DNA from: Elmis aenea
Lineage: Eukaryota > Arthropoda > Insecta > Coleoptera > Elmidae
DNA: 64,000 nucleotides
Assembly (NCBI GenBank): GCA_947652605.1
Contig: CANTFG010000073.1
Coordinates: forward strand, 124,001 to 188,000
Direction of reading: 5' to 3'
The stretch's first letter is position 1, and every line of letters begins with the position of its first letter. The notes beneath the pieces were generated by a model. The model worked only from the letters and a program-made list of their open reading frames with translations. It searched no databases and was not told the origin of the DNA. A program made the position numbers and the translations under genes. Positions 45,481 to 59,099 of the stretch are shown piece by piece.

Positions 45481-47430
45481 ATACTAAGAAAATAAAACTC
45501 TATAACATACTAAAATTTGAACAAAATCGTATGAGCCGTTTTCAAGAAAAAAATTCAAAATTTTTAAAATTTTTACTTTTTTGAATAACTTTGTAAATTA
45601 AATTTCAAACTAGTTAAAACAAACGGCATAATACTAAGAAAATTAAACTCTATAACATGCTAAAATTTGAACAAAATGTAACGAGCCGTTTTCGAAAAAA
45701 AATTTCAAAATTTTCAAAATTTTTAATTTTTTAAATAACTTTGTAAATTAAATTTCAAACTAGTTGAAACAAACGGCATTAAACTAAAAAAATTAAACTC
45801 TATAACATGGCAAAATTTGAACAAAATGTAACGAGCCGTTTTCGAAAAAAAAATTCAAAATTTTCAAAATTTTTTCTTTTTTGAATAACTTTGTAAATTA
45901 AATTTCAAACTAGTTGAAACAAACGGCATTATACTAAAAAAATTAAACTCTATAACATGCTAAAATTTGAACAAAATGTAACGAGCCGTTTTCGAAAAAA
46001 AATTTCAAAATTTTGATAATTTTTAATTTTTCGAATAACTTTGTAAATTAAATTTCAAACTAGTTGAAACAAACGGCAATATACTAAGAAAATAAAACTC
46101 TATAACATACTAAAATTTGAACAAAATCGTATGAGCCGTTTTCGAGAAAAAAATTCAAAATTTTTAAAATTTTTACTTTTTTGAATAACTTTGTAAATTA
46201 AATTTCAAACTAGTTGAAACAAACGGCATTATACTAAGAAAATTAAACTCTATAACATGCTAAAATTTGAACAAAATGTAACGAGCCGTTTTCGAAAAAA
46301 ATTTCAAAATTTTGATAATTTTTAATTTTTCGAATAACTTTGTAAATTAAATTTCAAACTAGTTGAAACAAACGGCATTATACTAAGAAAATAAAACTCT
46401 ATAACATACTAAAATTTGAACAAAATCGTATGAGCCGTTTTCGAGAAAAAAATTCAAAATTTTTAAAATTTTTACTTTTTTGAATAACTTTGTAAATTAA
46501 ATTTCAAACTAGTTGAAACAAACGGCATAATACTAAGAAAATTAAACTCTATAACATGCTAAAATTTGAACAAAATGTAACGAGCCGTTTTCGAAAAAAA
46601 ATTTCAAAAATTTTAAAATTTTTAATTTTTTGAATAACTTTGTAAATTAAATTTCAAACTAGTTGAAACAAACGGCATTATACTAAGAAAATTAAACTCT
46701 ATAACATGCTAAAATTTGAACAAAATGTAACGAGCCGTTTTCGAAAAAAAATTTCAAAATTTTGATAATTTTTAATTTTTCGAATAACTTTGTAAATTAA
46801 ATTTCAAACTAGTTGAAACAAACGGCAATATACTAAGAAAATAAAACTCTATAACATACTAAAATTTGAACAAAATCGTATGAGCCGTTTTCAAGAAAAA
46901 AATTCAAAATTTTTAAAATTTTTACTTTTTTGAATAACTTTGTAAATTAAATTTCAAACTAGTTAAAACAAACGGCATAATACTAAGAAAATTAAACTCT
47001 ATAACATGCTAAAATTTGAACAAAATGTAACGAGCCGTTTTCGAAAAAAAATTTCAAAATTTTCAAAATTTTTAATTTTTTAAATAACTTTGTAAATTAA
47101 ATTTCAAACTAGTTGAAACAAACGGCATTAAACTAAAAAAATTAAACTCTATAACATGGCAAAATTTGAACAAAATGTAACGAGCCGTTTTCGAAAAAAA
47201 AATTCAAAATTTTCAAAATTTTTTCTTTTTTGAATAACTTTGTAAATTAAATTTCAAACTAGTTGAAACAAACGGCATTATACTAAAAAAATTAAACTCT
47301 ATAACATGCTAAAATTTGAACAAAATGTAACGAGCCGTTTTCGAAAAAAAATTTCAAAATTTTGATAATTTTTAATTTTTCGAATAACTTTGTAAATTAA
47401 ATTTCAAACTAGTTGAAACAAACGGCATTA
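44730..47430 (+). repeat. Two ~1349-bp Sat150 blocks in tandem
   Basis: TAGTTAAAACAAACGGCATA occurs at 45611 and 46960 (offset 1349), with TTTTCAAGAAAAAAATTC upstream of both. Matching extends from roughly 44700 to beyond 46100. It overlaps the end of the 2100-bp duplication, so the blocks are nested. Ends are approximate. Confidence 0.7.
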
Positions 47431-50400
47431 TACTAAGAAAATAAAACTCTATAACATACTAAAATTTGAACAAAATCGTATGAGCCGTTTTCGAGAAAAA
47501 AATTCAAAATTTTTAAAATTTTTACTTTTTTGAATAACTTTGTAAATTAAATTTCAAACTAGTTGAAACAAACGGCATAATACTAAGAAAATTAAACTCT
47601 ATAACATGCTAAAATTTGAACAAAATGTAACGAGCCGTTTTCGAAAAAAAATTTCAAAAATTTTAAAATTTTTAATTTTTTGAATAACTTTGTAAATTAA
47701 ATTTCAAACTAGTTGAAACAAACGGCATTATACTAAGAAAATTAAACTCTATAACATGCTAAAATTTGAACAAAATGTAACGAGCCGTTTTCGAAAAAAA
47801 ATTTCAAAAATTTTAAAATTTTTAATTTTTTGAATAACTTTGTAAATTAAATTTCAAACTAGTTGAAACAAACGGCATTATACTAAGAAAATTAAACTCT
47901 ATAACATGCTAAAATTTGAACAAAATGTAACGAGCCGTTTTCGAAAAAAAATTTCAAAATTTTCAAAATTTTTAATTTTTTAAATAACTTTGTAAATTAA
48001 ATTTCAAACTAGTTGAAACAAACGGCATTAAACTAAAAAAATTAAACTCTATAACATGGCAAAATTTGAACAAAATGTAACGAGCCGTTTTCGAAAAAAA
48101 AATTCAAAATTTTCAAAATTTTTTCTTTTTTGAATAACTTTGTAAATTAAATTTCAAACTAGTTGAAACAAACGGCATTATACTAAAAAAATTAAACTCT
48201 ATAACATGCTAAAATTTGAACAAAATGTAACGAGCCGTTTTCGAAAAAAAATTTCAAAATTTTGATAATTTTTAATTTTTCGAATAACTTTGTAAATTAA
48301 ATTTCAAACTAGTTGAAACAAACGGCATTATACTAAGAAAATAAAACTCTATAACATACTAAAATTTGAACAAAATCGTATGAGCCGTTTTCGAGAAAAA
48401 AATTCAAAATTTTTAAAATTTTTACTTTTTTGAATAACTTTGTAAATTAAATTTCAAACTAGTTGAAACAAACGGCATAATACTAAGAAAATTAAACTCT
48501 ATAACATGCTAAAATTTGAACAAAATGTAACGAGCCGTTTTCGAAAAAAAATTTCAAAAATTTTAAAATTTTTAATTTTTTGAATAACTTTGTAAATTAA
48601 ATTTCAAACTAGTTGAAACAAACGGCATTATACTAAGAAAATTAAACTCTATAACATGCTAAAATTTGAACAAAATGTAACGAGCCGTTTTCGAAAAAAA
48701 ATTTCAAAATTTTCAAAATTTTTAATTTTTTAAATAACTTTGTAAATTAAATTTCAAACTAGTTGAAACAAACGGCATTAAACTAAAAAAATTAAACTCT
48801 ATAACATGGCAAAATTTGAACAAAATGTAACGAGCCGTTTTCGAAAAAAAAATTCAAAATTTTCAAAATTTTTTCTTTTTTGAATAACTTTGTAAATTAA
48901 ATTTCAAACTAGTTGAAACAAACGGCATTATACTAAAAAAATTAAACTCTATAACATGCTAAAATTTGAACAAAATGTAACGAGCCGTTTTCGAAAAAAA
49001 ATTTCAAAATTTTGATAATTTTTAATTTTTCGAATAACTTTGTAAATTAAATTTCAAACTAGTTGAAACAAACGGCATTATACTAAGAAAATAAAACTCT
49101 ATAACATACTAAAATTTGAACAAAATCGTATGAGCCGTTTTCGAGAAAAAAATTCAAAATTTTTAAAATTTTTACTTTTTTGAATAACTTTGTAAATTAA
49201 ATTTCAAACTAGTTGAAACAAACGGCATAATACTAAGAAAATTAAACTCTATAACATGCTAAAATTTGAACAAAATGTAACGAGCCGTTTTCGAAAAAAA
49301 ATTTCAAAAATTTTAAAATTTTTAATTTTTTGAATAACTTTGTAAATTAAATTTCAAACTAGTTGAAACAAACGGCATTAAACTAAAAAAATTAAACTCT
49401 ATAACATGGCAAAATTTGAACAAAATGTAACGAGCCGTTTTCGAAAAAAAAATTCAAAATTTTCAAAATTTTTTCTTTTTTGAATAACTTTGTAAATTAA
49501 ATTTCAAACTAGTTGAAACAAACGGCATTATACTAAAAAAATTAAACTCTATAACATGCTAAAATTTGAACAAAATGTAACGAGCCGTTTTCGAAAAAAA
49601 ATTTCAAAATTTTGATAATTTTTAATTTTTCGAATAACTTTGTAAATTAAATTTCAAACTAGTTGAAACAAACGGCATTATACTAAGAAAATAAAACTCT
49701 ATAACATACTAAAATTTGAACAAAATCGTATGAGCCGTTTTCGAGAAAAAAATTCAAAATTTTTAAAATTTTTACTTTTTTGAATAACTTTGTAAATTAA
49801 ATTTCAAACTAGTTGAAACAAACGGCATAATACTAAGAAAATTAAACTCTATAACATGCTAAAATTTGAACAAAATGTAACGAGCCGTTTTCGAAAAAAA
49901 ATTTCAAAAATTTTAAAATTTTTAATTTTTTGAATAACTTTGTAAATTAAATTTCAAACTAGTTGAAACAAACGGCATTATACTAAGAAAATTAAACTCT
50001 ATAACATGCTAAAATTTGAACAACATGTAACGAGCCGTTTTCGAAAAAAAATTTCAAAATTTTGATAATTTTTAATTTTTCGAATAACTTTGTAAATTAA
50101 ATTTCAAACTAGTTGAAACAAACGGCAATATACTAAGAAAATAAAACTCTATAACATACTAAAATTTGAACAAAATCGTATGAGCCGTTTTCGAGAAAAA
50201 AATTCAAAATTTTTAAAATTTTTACTTTTTTGAATAACTTTGTAAATTAAATTTCAAACTAGTTGAAACAAACGGCATTATACTAAGAAAATTAAACTCT
50301 ATAACATGCTAAAATTTGAACAAAATGTAACGAGCCGTTTTCGAAAAAAATTTCAAAATTTTGATAATTTTTAATTTTTCGAATAACTTTGTAAATTAAA

Positions 50401-53280
50401 TTTCAAACTAGTTGAAACAAACGGCATTATACTAAGAAAATAAAACTCTATAACATACTAAAATTTGAACAAAATCGTATGAGCCGTTTTCGAGAAAAAA
50501 ATTCAAAATTTTTAAAATTTTTACTTTTTTGAATAACTTTGTAAATTAAATTTCAAACTAGTTGAAACAAACGGCATAATACTAAGAAAATTAAACTCTA
50601 TAACATGCTAAAATTTGAACAAAATGTAACGAGCCGTTTTCGAAAAAAAATTTCAAAAATTTTAAAATTTTTAATTTTTTGAATAACTTTGTAAATTAAA
50701 TTTCAAACTAGTTGAAACAAACGGCATTATACTAAGAAAATTAAACTCTATAACATGCAAAAATTTGAACAAAATGTAACGAGCCGTTTTCGAAAAAAAA
50801 TTTCAAAATTTTGATAATTTTTAATTTTTCGAATAACTTTGTAAATTAAATTTCAAACTAGTTGAAACAAACGGCAATATACTAAGAAAATAAAACTCTA
50901 TAACATACTAAAATTTGAACAAAATCGTATGAGCCGTTTTCAAGAAAAAAATTCAAAATTTTTAAAATTTTTACTTTTTTGAATAACTTTGTAAATTAAA
51001 TTTCAAACTAGTTGAAACAAACGGCATTATACTAAGAAAATAAAACTCTATAACATACTAAAATTTGAACAAAATCGTATGAGCCGTTTTCGAGAAAAAA
51101 ATTCAAAATTTTTAAAATTTTTACTTTTTTGAATAACTTTGTAAATTAAATTTCAAACTAGTTGAAACAAACGGCATAATACTAAGAAAATTAAACTCTA
51201 TAACATGCTAAAATTTGAACAAAATGTAACGAGCCGTTTTCGAAAAAAAATTTCAAAAATTTTAAAATTTTTAATTTTTTGAATAACTTTGTAAATTAAA
51301 TTTCAAACTAGTTGAAACAAACGGCATTATACTAAGAAAATTAAACTCTATAACATGCTAAAATTTGAACAAAATGTAACGAGCCGTTTTCGAAAAAAAA
51401 TTTCAAAATTTTGATAATTTTTAATTTTTCGAATAACTTTGTAAATTAAATTTCAAACTAGTTGAAACAAACGGCAATATACTAAGAAAATAAAACTCTA
51501 TAACATACTAAAATTTGAACAAAATCGTATGAGCCGTTTTCAAGAAAAAAATTCAAAATTTTTAAAATTTTTACTTTTTTGAATAACTTTGTAAATTAAA
51601 TTTCAAACTAGTTAAAACAAACGGCATAATACTAAGAAAATTAAACTCTATAACATGCTAAAATTTGAACAAAATGTAACGAGCCGTTTTCGAAAAAAAA
51701 TTTCAAAATTTTCAAAATTTTTAATTTTTTAAATAACTTTGTAAATTAAATTTCAAACTAGTTGAAACAAACGGCATTAAACTAAAAAAATTAAACTCTA
51801 TAACATGGCAAAATTTGAACAAAATGTAACGAGCCGTTTTCGAAAAAAAAATTCAAAATTTTCAAAATTTTTTCTTTTTTGAATAACTTTGTAAATTAAA
51901 TTTCAAACTAGTTGAAACAAACGGCATTATACTAAAAAAATTAAACTCTATAACATGCTAAAATTTGAACAAAATGTAACGAGCCGTTTTCGAAAAAAAA
52001 TTTCAAAATTTTGATAATTTTTAATTTTTCGAATAACTTTGTAAATTAAATTTCAAACTAGTTGAAACAAACGGCATTATACTAAGAAAATAAAACTCTA
52101 TAACATACTAAAATTTGAACAAAATCGTATGAGCCGTTTTCGAGAAAAAAATTCAAAATTTTTAAAATTTTTACTTTTTTGAATAACTTTGTAAATTAAA
52201 TTTCAAACTAGTTGAAACAAACGGCATAATACTAAGAAAATTAAACTCTATAACATGCTAAAATTTGAACAAAATGTAACGAGCCGTTTTCGAAAAAAAA
52301 TTTCAAAAATTTTAAAATTTTTAATTTTTTGAATAACTTTGTAAATTAAATTTCAAACTAGTTGAAACAAACGGCATTATACTAAGAAAATTAAACTCTA
52401 TAACATGCTAAAATTTGAACAAAATGTAACGAGCCGTTTTCGAAAAAAAATTTCAAAATTTTCAAAATTTTTAATTTTTTAAATAACTTTGTAAATTAAA
52501 TTTCAAACTAGTTGAAACAAACGGCATTAAACTAAAAAAATTAAACTCTATAACATGGCAAAATTTGAACAAAATGTAACGAGCCGTTTTCGAAAAAAAA
52601 ATTCAAAATTTTCAAAATTTTTTCTTTTTTGAATAACTTTGTAAATTAAATTTCAAACTAGTTGAAACAATCGGCATTATACTAAAAAAATTAAACTCTA
52701 TAACATGCTAAAATTTGAACAAAATGTAACGAGCCGTTTTCGAAAAAAAATTTCAAAATTTTGATAATTTTTAATTTTTCGAATAACTTTGTAAATTAAA
52801 TTTCAAACTAGTTGAAACAAACGGCATTATACTAAGAAAATAAAACTCTATAACATACTAAAATTTGAACAAAATCGTATGAGCCGTTTTCGAGAAAAAA
52901 ATTCAAAATTTTTAAAATTTTTACTTTTTTGAATAACTTTGTAAATTAAATTTCAAACTAGTTGAAACAAACGGCATAATACTAAGAAAATTAAACTCTA
53001 TAACATGCTAAAATTTGAACAAAATGTAACGAGCCGTTTTCGAAAAAAAATTTCAAAAATTTTAAAATTTTTAATTTTTTGAATAACTTTGTAAATTAAA
53101 TTTCAAACTAGTTGAAACAAACGGCATTATACTAAGAAAATTAAACTCTATAACATGCTAAAATTTGAACAACATGTAACGAGCCGTTTTCGAAAAAAAA
53201 TTTCAAAATTTTGATAATTTTTAATTTTTCGAATAACTTTGTAAATTAAATTTCAAACTAGTTGAAACAAACGGCAATAT
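47431..53280 (+). repeat. Sat150 domain with 5-monomer (750-bp) higher-order repeats
   Basis: Class e monomers (CATGGC) fall at 47151, 48051, 48801, 49401, about 51801 and 52551. Steps of 900, 750 and 600 bp correspond to orders a-b-b-c-e-d, a-b-c-e-d and a-b-e-d. The part from about 49830 to 51630 lacks class e and uses a-b-d trimers. Confidence 0.82.
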
Positions 53281-56200
53281 ACTAAGAAAATAAAACTCTA
53301 TAACATACTAAAATTTGAACAAAATCGTATGAGCCGTTTTCGAGATAAAAATTCAAAATTTTTAAAATTTTTACTTTTTTGAATAACTTTGTAAATTAAA
53401 TTTCAAACTAGTTGAAACAAACGGCATAATACTAAGAAAATTAAACTCTATAACATGCTAAAATTTGAACAAAATGTAACGAGCCGTTTTCGAAAAAAAA
53501 TTTCAAAAATTTTAAAATTTTTAATTTTTTGAATAACTTTGTAAATTAAATTTCAAACTAGTTGAAACAAACGGCATTATACTAAGAAAATTAAACTCTA
53601 TAACATGCTAAAATTTGAACAAAATGTAACGAGCCGTTTTCGAAAAAAAATTTCAAAATTTTCAAACTTTTTAATTTTTTAAATAACTTTGTAAATTAAA
53701 TTTCAAACTAGTTGAAACAAACAGCAATATACTAAGAAAATTAAACTCTATAACATGCTAAAATTTGAACAAAATGTAACGAGCCGTTTTCGAAAAAAAA
53801 TTTCAAAATTTTGATAATTTTTAATTTTTCGAATAACTTTGTAAATTAAATTTCAAACTAGTTGAAACAAACGGCAATATACTAAGAAAATAAAACTCTA
53901 TAACATACTAAAATTTGAACAAAATGTAACGAGCCGTTTTCGAAAAAAAATTTCAAAAATTTTAAAATTTTTAATTTTTTGAATAACTTTGTAAATTAAA
54001 TTTCAAACTAGTTAAAACAAACGGCATTATACTAAGAAAATTAAACTCTATAACATGCTAAAATTTGAACAACATGTAACAAGCCGTTTTCGAAAAAAAA
54101 TTTCAAAAATTTTAAAATTTTTGAATAACTTTGTAAATTAAATTTCAAACTAGTTAAAACAAACGGCATTATACTAAGAAAATTAAACTCTATAACATGC
54201 TAAAATTTGAACAAAATGTAACGAGCCGTTTTCAAAAAAAAATTTCAAAATTTTTAATTTTTTGAATAACTTTGTAAATTAAATTTCAAACTAGTTGAAA
54301 CAAACGGCATTATACTAAGAAAATTAAACTCCATAACATACTAAAATTTGAACAAAATCGTATGAGCCGTTTCCGAGAAAAAATTTCAAAATTTTGATAA
54401 TTTTTAATTTTTCGAATAACTTTGTAAATTAAATTTCAAACTAGTTGAAACAAACGGCATTATACTAAGAAAATAAAACTCTATAACATACTAAAATTTG
54501 AACAAAATCGTATGAGCCGTTTTCGAGAAAAAAATTCAAAATTTTTAAAATTTTTACTTTTTTGAATAACTTTGTAAATTAAATTTCAAACTAGTTGAAA
54601 CAAACGGCATTATACTAAGAAAATTAAACTCTATAACATGCTAAAATTTGAACAAAATGTAACGAGCCGTTTTCGAAAAAAAATTTCAAAAATTTTAAAA
54701 TTTTTAATTTTTTTAATAACTTTGTAAATTAAATTTCAAACTAGTTGAAACAAACGGCATTATACTAAGAAAATTAAACTCTATAACATGCTAAAATTTG
54801 AACAACATGTAACGAGCCGTTTTCGAAAAAAAATTTCAAAATTTTGATAATTTTTAATTTTTCGAATAACTTTGTAAATTAAATTTCAAACTAGTTGAAA
54901 CAAACGGCAATATACTAAGAAAATAAAACTCTATAACATACTAAAATTTGAACAAAATGTAACGAGCCGTTTTCGAAAAAAAATTTCAAAAATTTTAAAA
55001 TTTTTAATTTTTTGAATAACTTTGTAAATTAAATTTCAAACTAGTTAAAACAAACGGCATTATACTAAGAAAATTAAACTCTATAACATGCTAAAATTTG
55101 AACAACATGTAACAAGCCGTTTTCGAAAAAAAATTTCAAAAATTTTAAAATTTTTAATTTTTTGAATAACTTTGTAAATTAAATTTCAAACTAGTTAAAA
55201 CAAACGGCATTATACTAAGAAAATTAAACTCTATAACATGCTAAAATTTGAACAACATGTAACAAGCCGTTTTCGAAAAAAAATTTCAAAATTTTGATAA
55301 TTTTTAATTTTTCGAATAACTTTGTAAATTAAATTTCAAACTAGTTGAAACAAACGGCAATATACTAAGAAAATAAAACTCTATAACATACTAAAATTTG
55401 AACAAAATCGTATGAGCCGTTTTCGAGAAAAAAATTCAAAATTTTTAAAATTTTTACTTTTTTGAATAACTTTGTAAATTAAATTTCAAACTAGTTAAAA
55501 CAAACGGCATTATACTAAGAAAATTAAACTCTATAACATGCTAAAATTTGAACAACATGTAACGAGCCGTTTTCGAAAAAAAATTTCAAAATTTTCAAAA
55601 TTTTTTCTTTTTTGAATAACTTTGTAAATTAAATTTCAAACTAGTTGAAACAAACGGCATTATACTAAAAAAATTAAACTCTATAACATGCTAAAATTTG
55701 AACAAAATGTAACGAGCCGTTTTCGAAAAAAAATTTCAAAATTTTGATAATTTTTAATTTTTCGAATAACTTTGTAAATTAAATTTCAAACTAGTTGAAA
55801 CAAACGGCATTATACTAAGAAAATAAAACTCTATAACATACTAAAATTTGAACAAAATCGTATGAGCCGTTTTCGAGAAAAAAATTCAAAATTTTTAAAA
55901 TTTTTACTTTTTTGAATAACTTTGTAAATTAAATTTCAAACTAGTTGAAACAAACGGCATTATACTAAGAAAATTAAACTCTATAACATGCTAAAATTTG
56001 AACAAAATGTAACGAGCCGTTTTCGAAAAAAAATTTCAAAATTTTGATAATTTTTAATTTTTCGAATAACTTTGTAAATTAAATTTCAAACTAGTTGAAA
56101 CAAACGGCAATATACTAAGAAAATAAAACTCTATAACATACTAAAATTTGAACAAAATCGTATGAGCCGTTTTCGAGATAAAAATTCAAAATTTTTAAAA

Positions 56201-58946
56201 TTTTTACTTTTTTGAATAACTTTGTAAATTAAATTTCAAACTAGTTGAAACAAACGGCATAATACTAAGAAAATTAAACTCTATAACATGCTAAAATTTG
56301 AACAAAATGTAACGAGCCGTTTTCGAAAAAAAATTTCAAAAATTTTAAAATTTTTAATTTTTTGAATAACTTTGTAAATTAAATTTCAAACTAGTTGAAA
56401 CAAACGGCATTATACTAAGAAAATTAAACTCTATAACATGCTAAAATTTGAACAAAATGTAACGAGCCGTTTTCGAAAAAAAATTTCAAAATTTTCAAAC
56501 TTTTTAATTTTTTAAATAACTTTGTAAATTAAATTTCAAACTAGTTGAAACAAACAGCAATATACTAAGAAAATTAAACTCTATAACATGCTAAAATTTG
56601 AACAAAATGTAACGAGCCGTTTTCGAAAAAAAATTTCAAAATTTTGATAATTTTTAATTTTTCGAATAACTTTGTAAATTAAATTTCAAACTAGTTGAAA
56701 CAAACGGCAATATACTAAGAAAATAAAACTCTATAACATACTAAAATTTGAACAAAATGTAACGAGCCGTTTTCGAAAAAAAATTTCAAAAATTTTAAAA
56801 TTTTTAATTTTTTGAATAACTTTGTAAATTAAATTTCAAACTAGTTAAAACAAACGGCATTATACTAAGAAAATTAAACTCTATAACATGCTAAAATTTG
56901 AACAACATGTAACAAGCCGTTTTCGAAAAAAAATTTCAAAAATTTTAAAATTTTTGAATAACTTTGTAAATTAAATTTCAAACTAGTTAAAACAAACGGC
57001 ATTATACTAAGAAAATTAAACTCTATAACATGCTAAAATTTGAACAAAATGTAACGAGCCGTTTTCAAAAAAAAATTTCAAAATTTTTAATTTTTTGAAT
57101 AACTTTGTAAATTAAATTTCAAACTAGTTGAAACAAACGGCATTATACTAAGAAAATTAAACTCCATAACATACTAAAATTTGAACAAAATCGTATGAGC
57201 CGTTTCCGAGAAAAAATTTCAAAATTTTGATAATTTTTAATTTTTCGAATAACTTTGTAAATTAAATTTCAAACTAGTTGAAACAAACGGCATTATACTA
57301 AGAAAATAAAACTCTATAACATACTAAAATTTGAACAAAATCGTATGAGCCGTTTTCGAGAAAAAAATTCAAAATTTTTAAAATTTTTACTTTTTTGAAT
57401 AACTTTGTAAATTAAATTTCAAACTAGTTGAAACAAACGGCATTATACTAAGAAAATTAAACTCTATAACATGCTAAAATTTGAACAAAATGTAACGAGC
57501 CGTTTTCGAAAAAAAATTTCAAAAATTTTAAAATTTTTAATTTTTTTAATAACTTTGTAAATTAAATTTCAAACTAGTTGAAACAAACGGCATTATACTA
57601 AGAAAATTAAACTCTATAACATGCTAAAATTTGAACAACATGTAACGAGCCGTTTTCGAAAAAAAATTTCAAAATTTTGATAATTTTTAATTTTTCGAAT
57701 AACTTTGTAAATTAAATTTCAAACTAGTTGAAACAAACGGCAATATACTAAGAAAATAAAACTCTATAACATACTAAAATTTGAACAAAATGTAACGAGC
57801 CGTTTTCGAAAAAAAATTTCAAAAATTTTAAAATTTTTAATTTTTTGAATAACTTTGTAAATTAAATTTCAAACTAGTTAAAACAAACGGCATTATACTA
57901 AGAAAATTAAACTCTATAACATGCTAAAATTTGAACAACATGTAACAAGCCGTTTTCGAAAAAAAATTTCAAAAATTTTAAAATTTTTAATTTTTTGAAT
58001 AACTTTGTAAATTAAATTTCAAACTAGTTAAAACAAACGGCATTATACTAAGAAAATTAAACTCTATAACATGCTAAAATTTGAACAACATGTAACAAGC
58101 CGTTTTCGAAAAAAAATTTCAAAATTTTGATAATTTTTAATTTTTCGAATAACTTTGTAAATTAAATTTCAAACTAGTTGAAACAAACGGCAATATACTA
58201 AGAAAATAAAACTCTATAACATACTAAAATTTGAACAAAATCGTATGAGCCGTTTTCGAGAAAAAAATTCAAAATTTTTAAAATTTTTACTTTTTTGAAT
58301 AACTTTGTAAATTAAATTTCAAACTAGTTAAAACAAACGGCATTATACTAAGAAAATTAAACTCTATAACATGCTAAAATTTGAACAACATGTAACGAGC
58401 CGTTTTCGAAAAAAAATTTCAAAATTTTCAAAATTTTTTCTTTTTTGAATAACTTTGTAAATTAAATTTCAAACTAGTTGAAACAAACGGCATTATACTA
58501 AAAAAATTAAACTCTATAACATGCTAAAATTTGAACAAAATGTAACGAGCCGTTTTCGAAAAAAAATTTCAAAATTTTGATAATTTTTAATTTTTCGAAT
58601 AACTTTGTAAATTAAATTTCAAACTAGTTGAAACAAACGGCATTATACTAAGAAAATAAAACTCTATAACATACTAAAATTTGAACAAAATCGTATGAGC
58701 CGTTTTCGATAAAAAAATTCAAAATTTTTAAAATTTTTACTTTTTTGAATAACTTTGTAAATTAAATTTCAAACTAGTTGAAACAAACGGCATTATACTA
58801 AGAAAATTAAACTCTATAACATGCTAAAATTTGAACAAAATGTAACGAGCCGTTTTCGAAAAAAAATTTCAAAATTTTGATAATTTTTAATTTTTCGAAT
58901 AACTTTGTAAATTAAATTTCAAACTAGTTGAAACAAACGGCAATAT
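53281..58946 (+). repeat. Tandem duplication of a 2833-bp Sat150 block
   Basis: 53281-56113 and 56114-58946 align at offset 2833. Shared marks are CGAGATAAAAATTC (53341/56174), CCGTTTCCGAGAAAAAATTT (about 54368/57201), a short monomer joining AAAATTTTTGAATAAC, and TTTTTTTAATAAC. One difference is TTTTCGAGAAAA versus TTTTCGATAAAA near 58705. Confidence 0.88.
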
Positions 58947-59099
58947 ACTAAGAAAATAAAACTCTATAACATACTAAAATTTGAACAAAATCGTATGAGC
59001 CGTTTTCGAGAAAAAAATTCAAAATTTTTAAAATTTTTACTTTTTTGAATAACTTTGTAAATTAAATTTCAAACTAGTTGAAACAAACGGCATAATACT

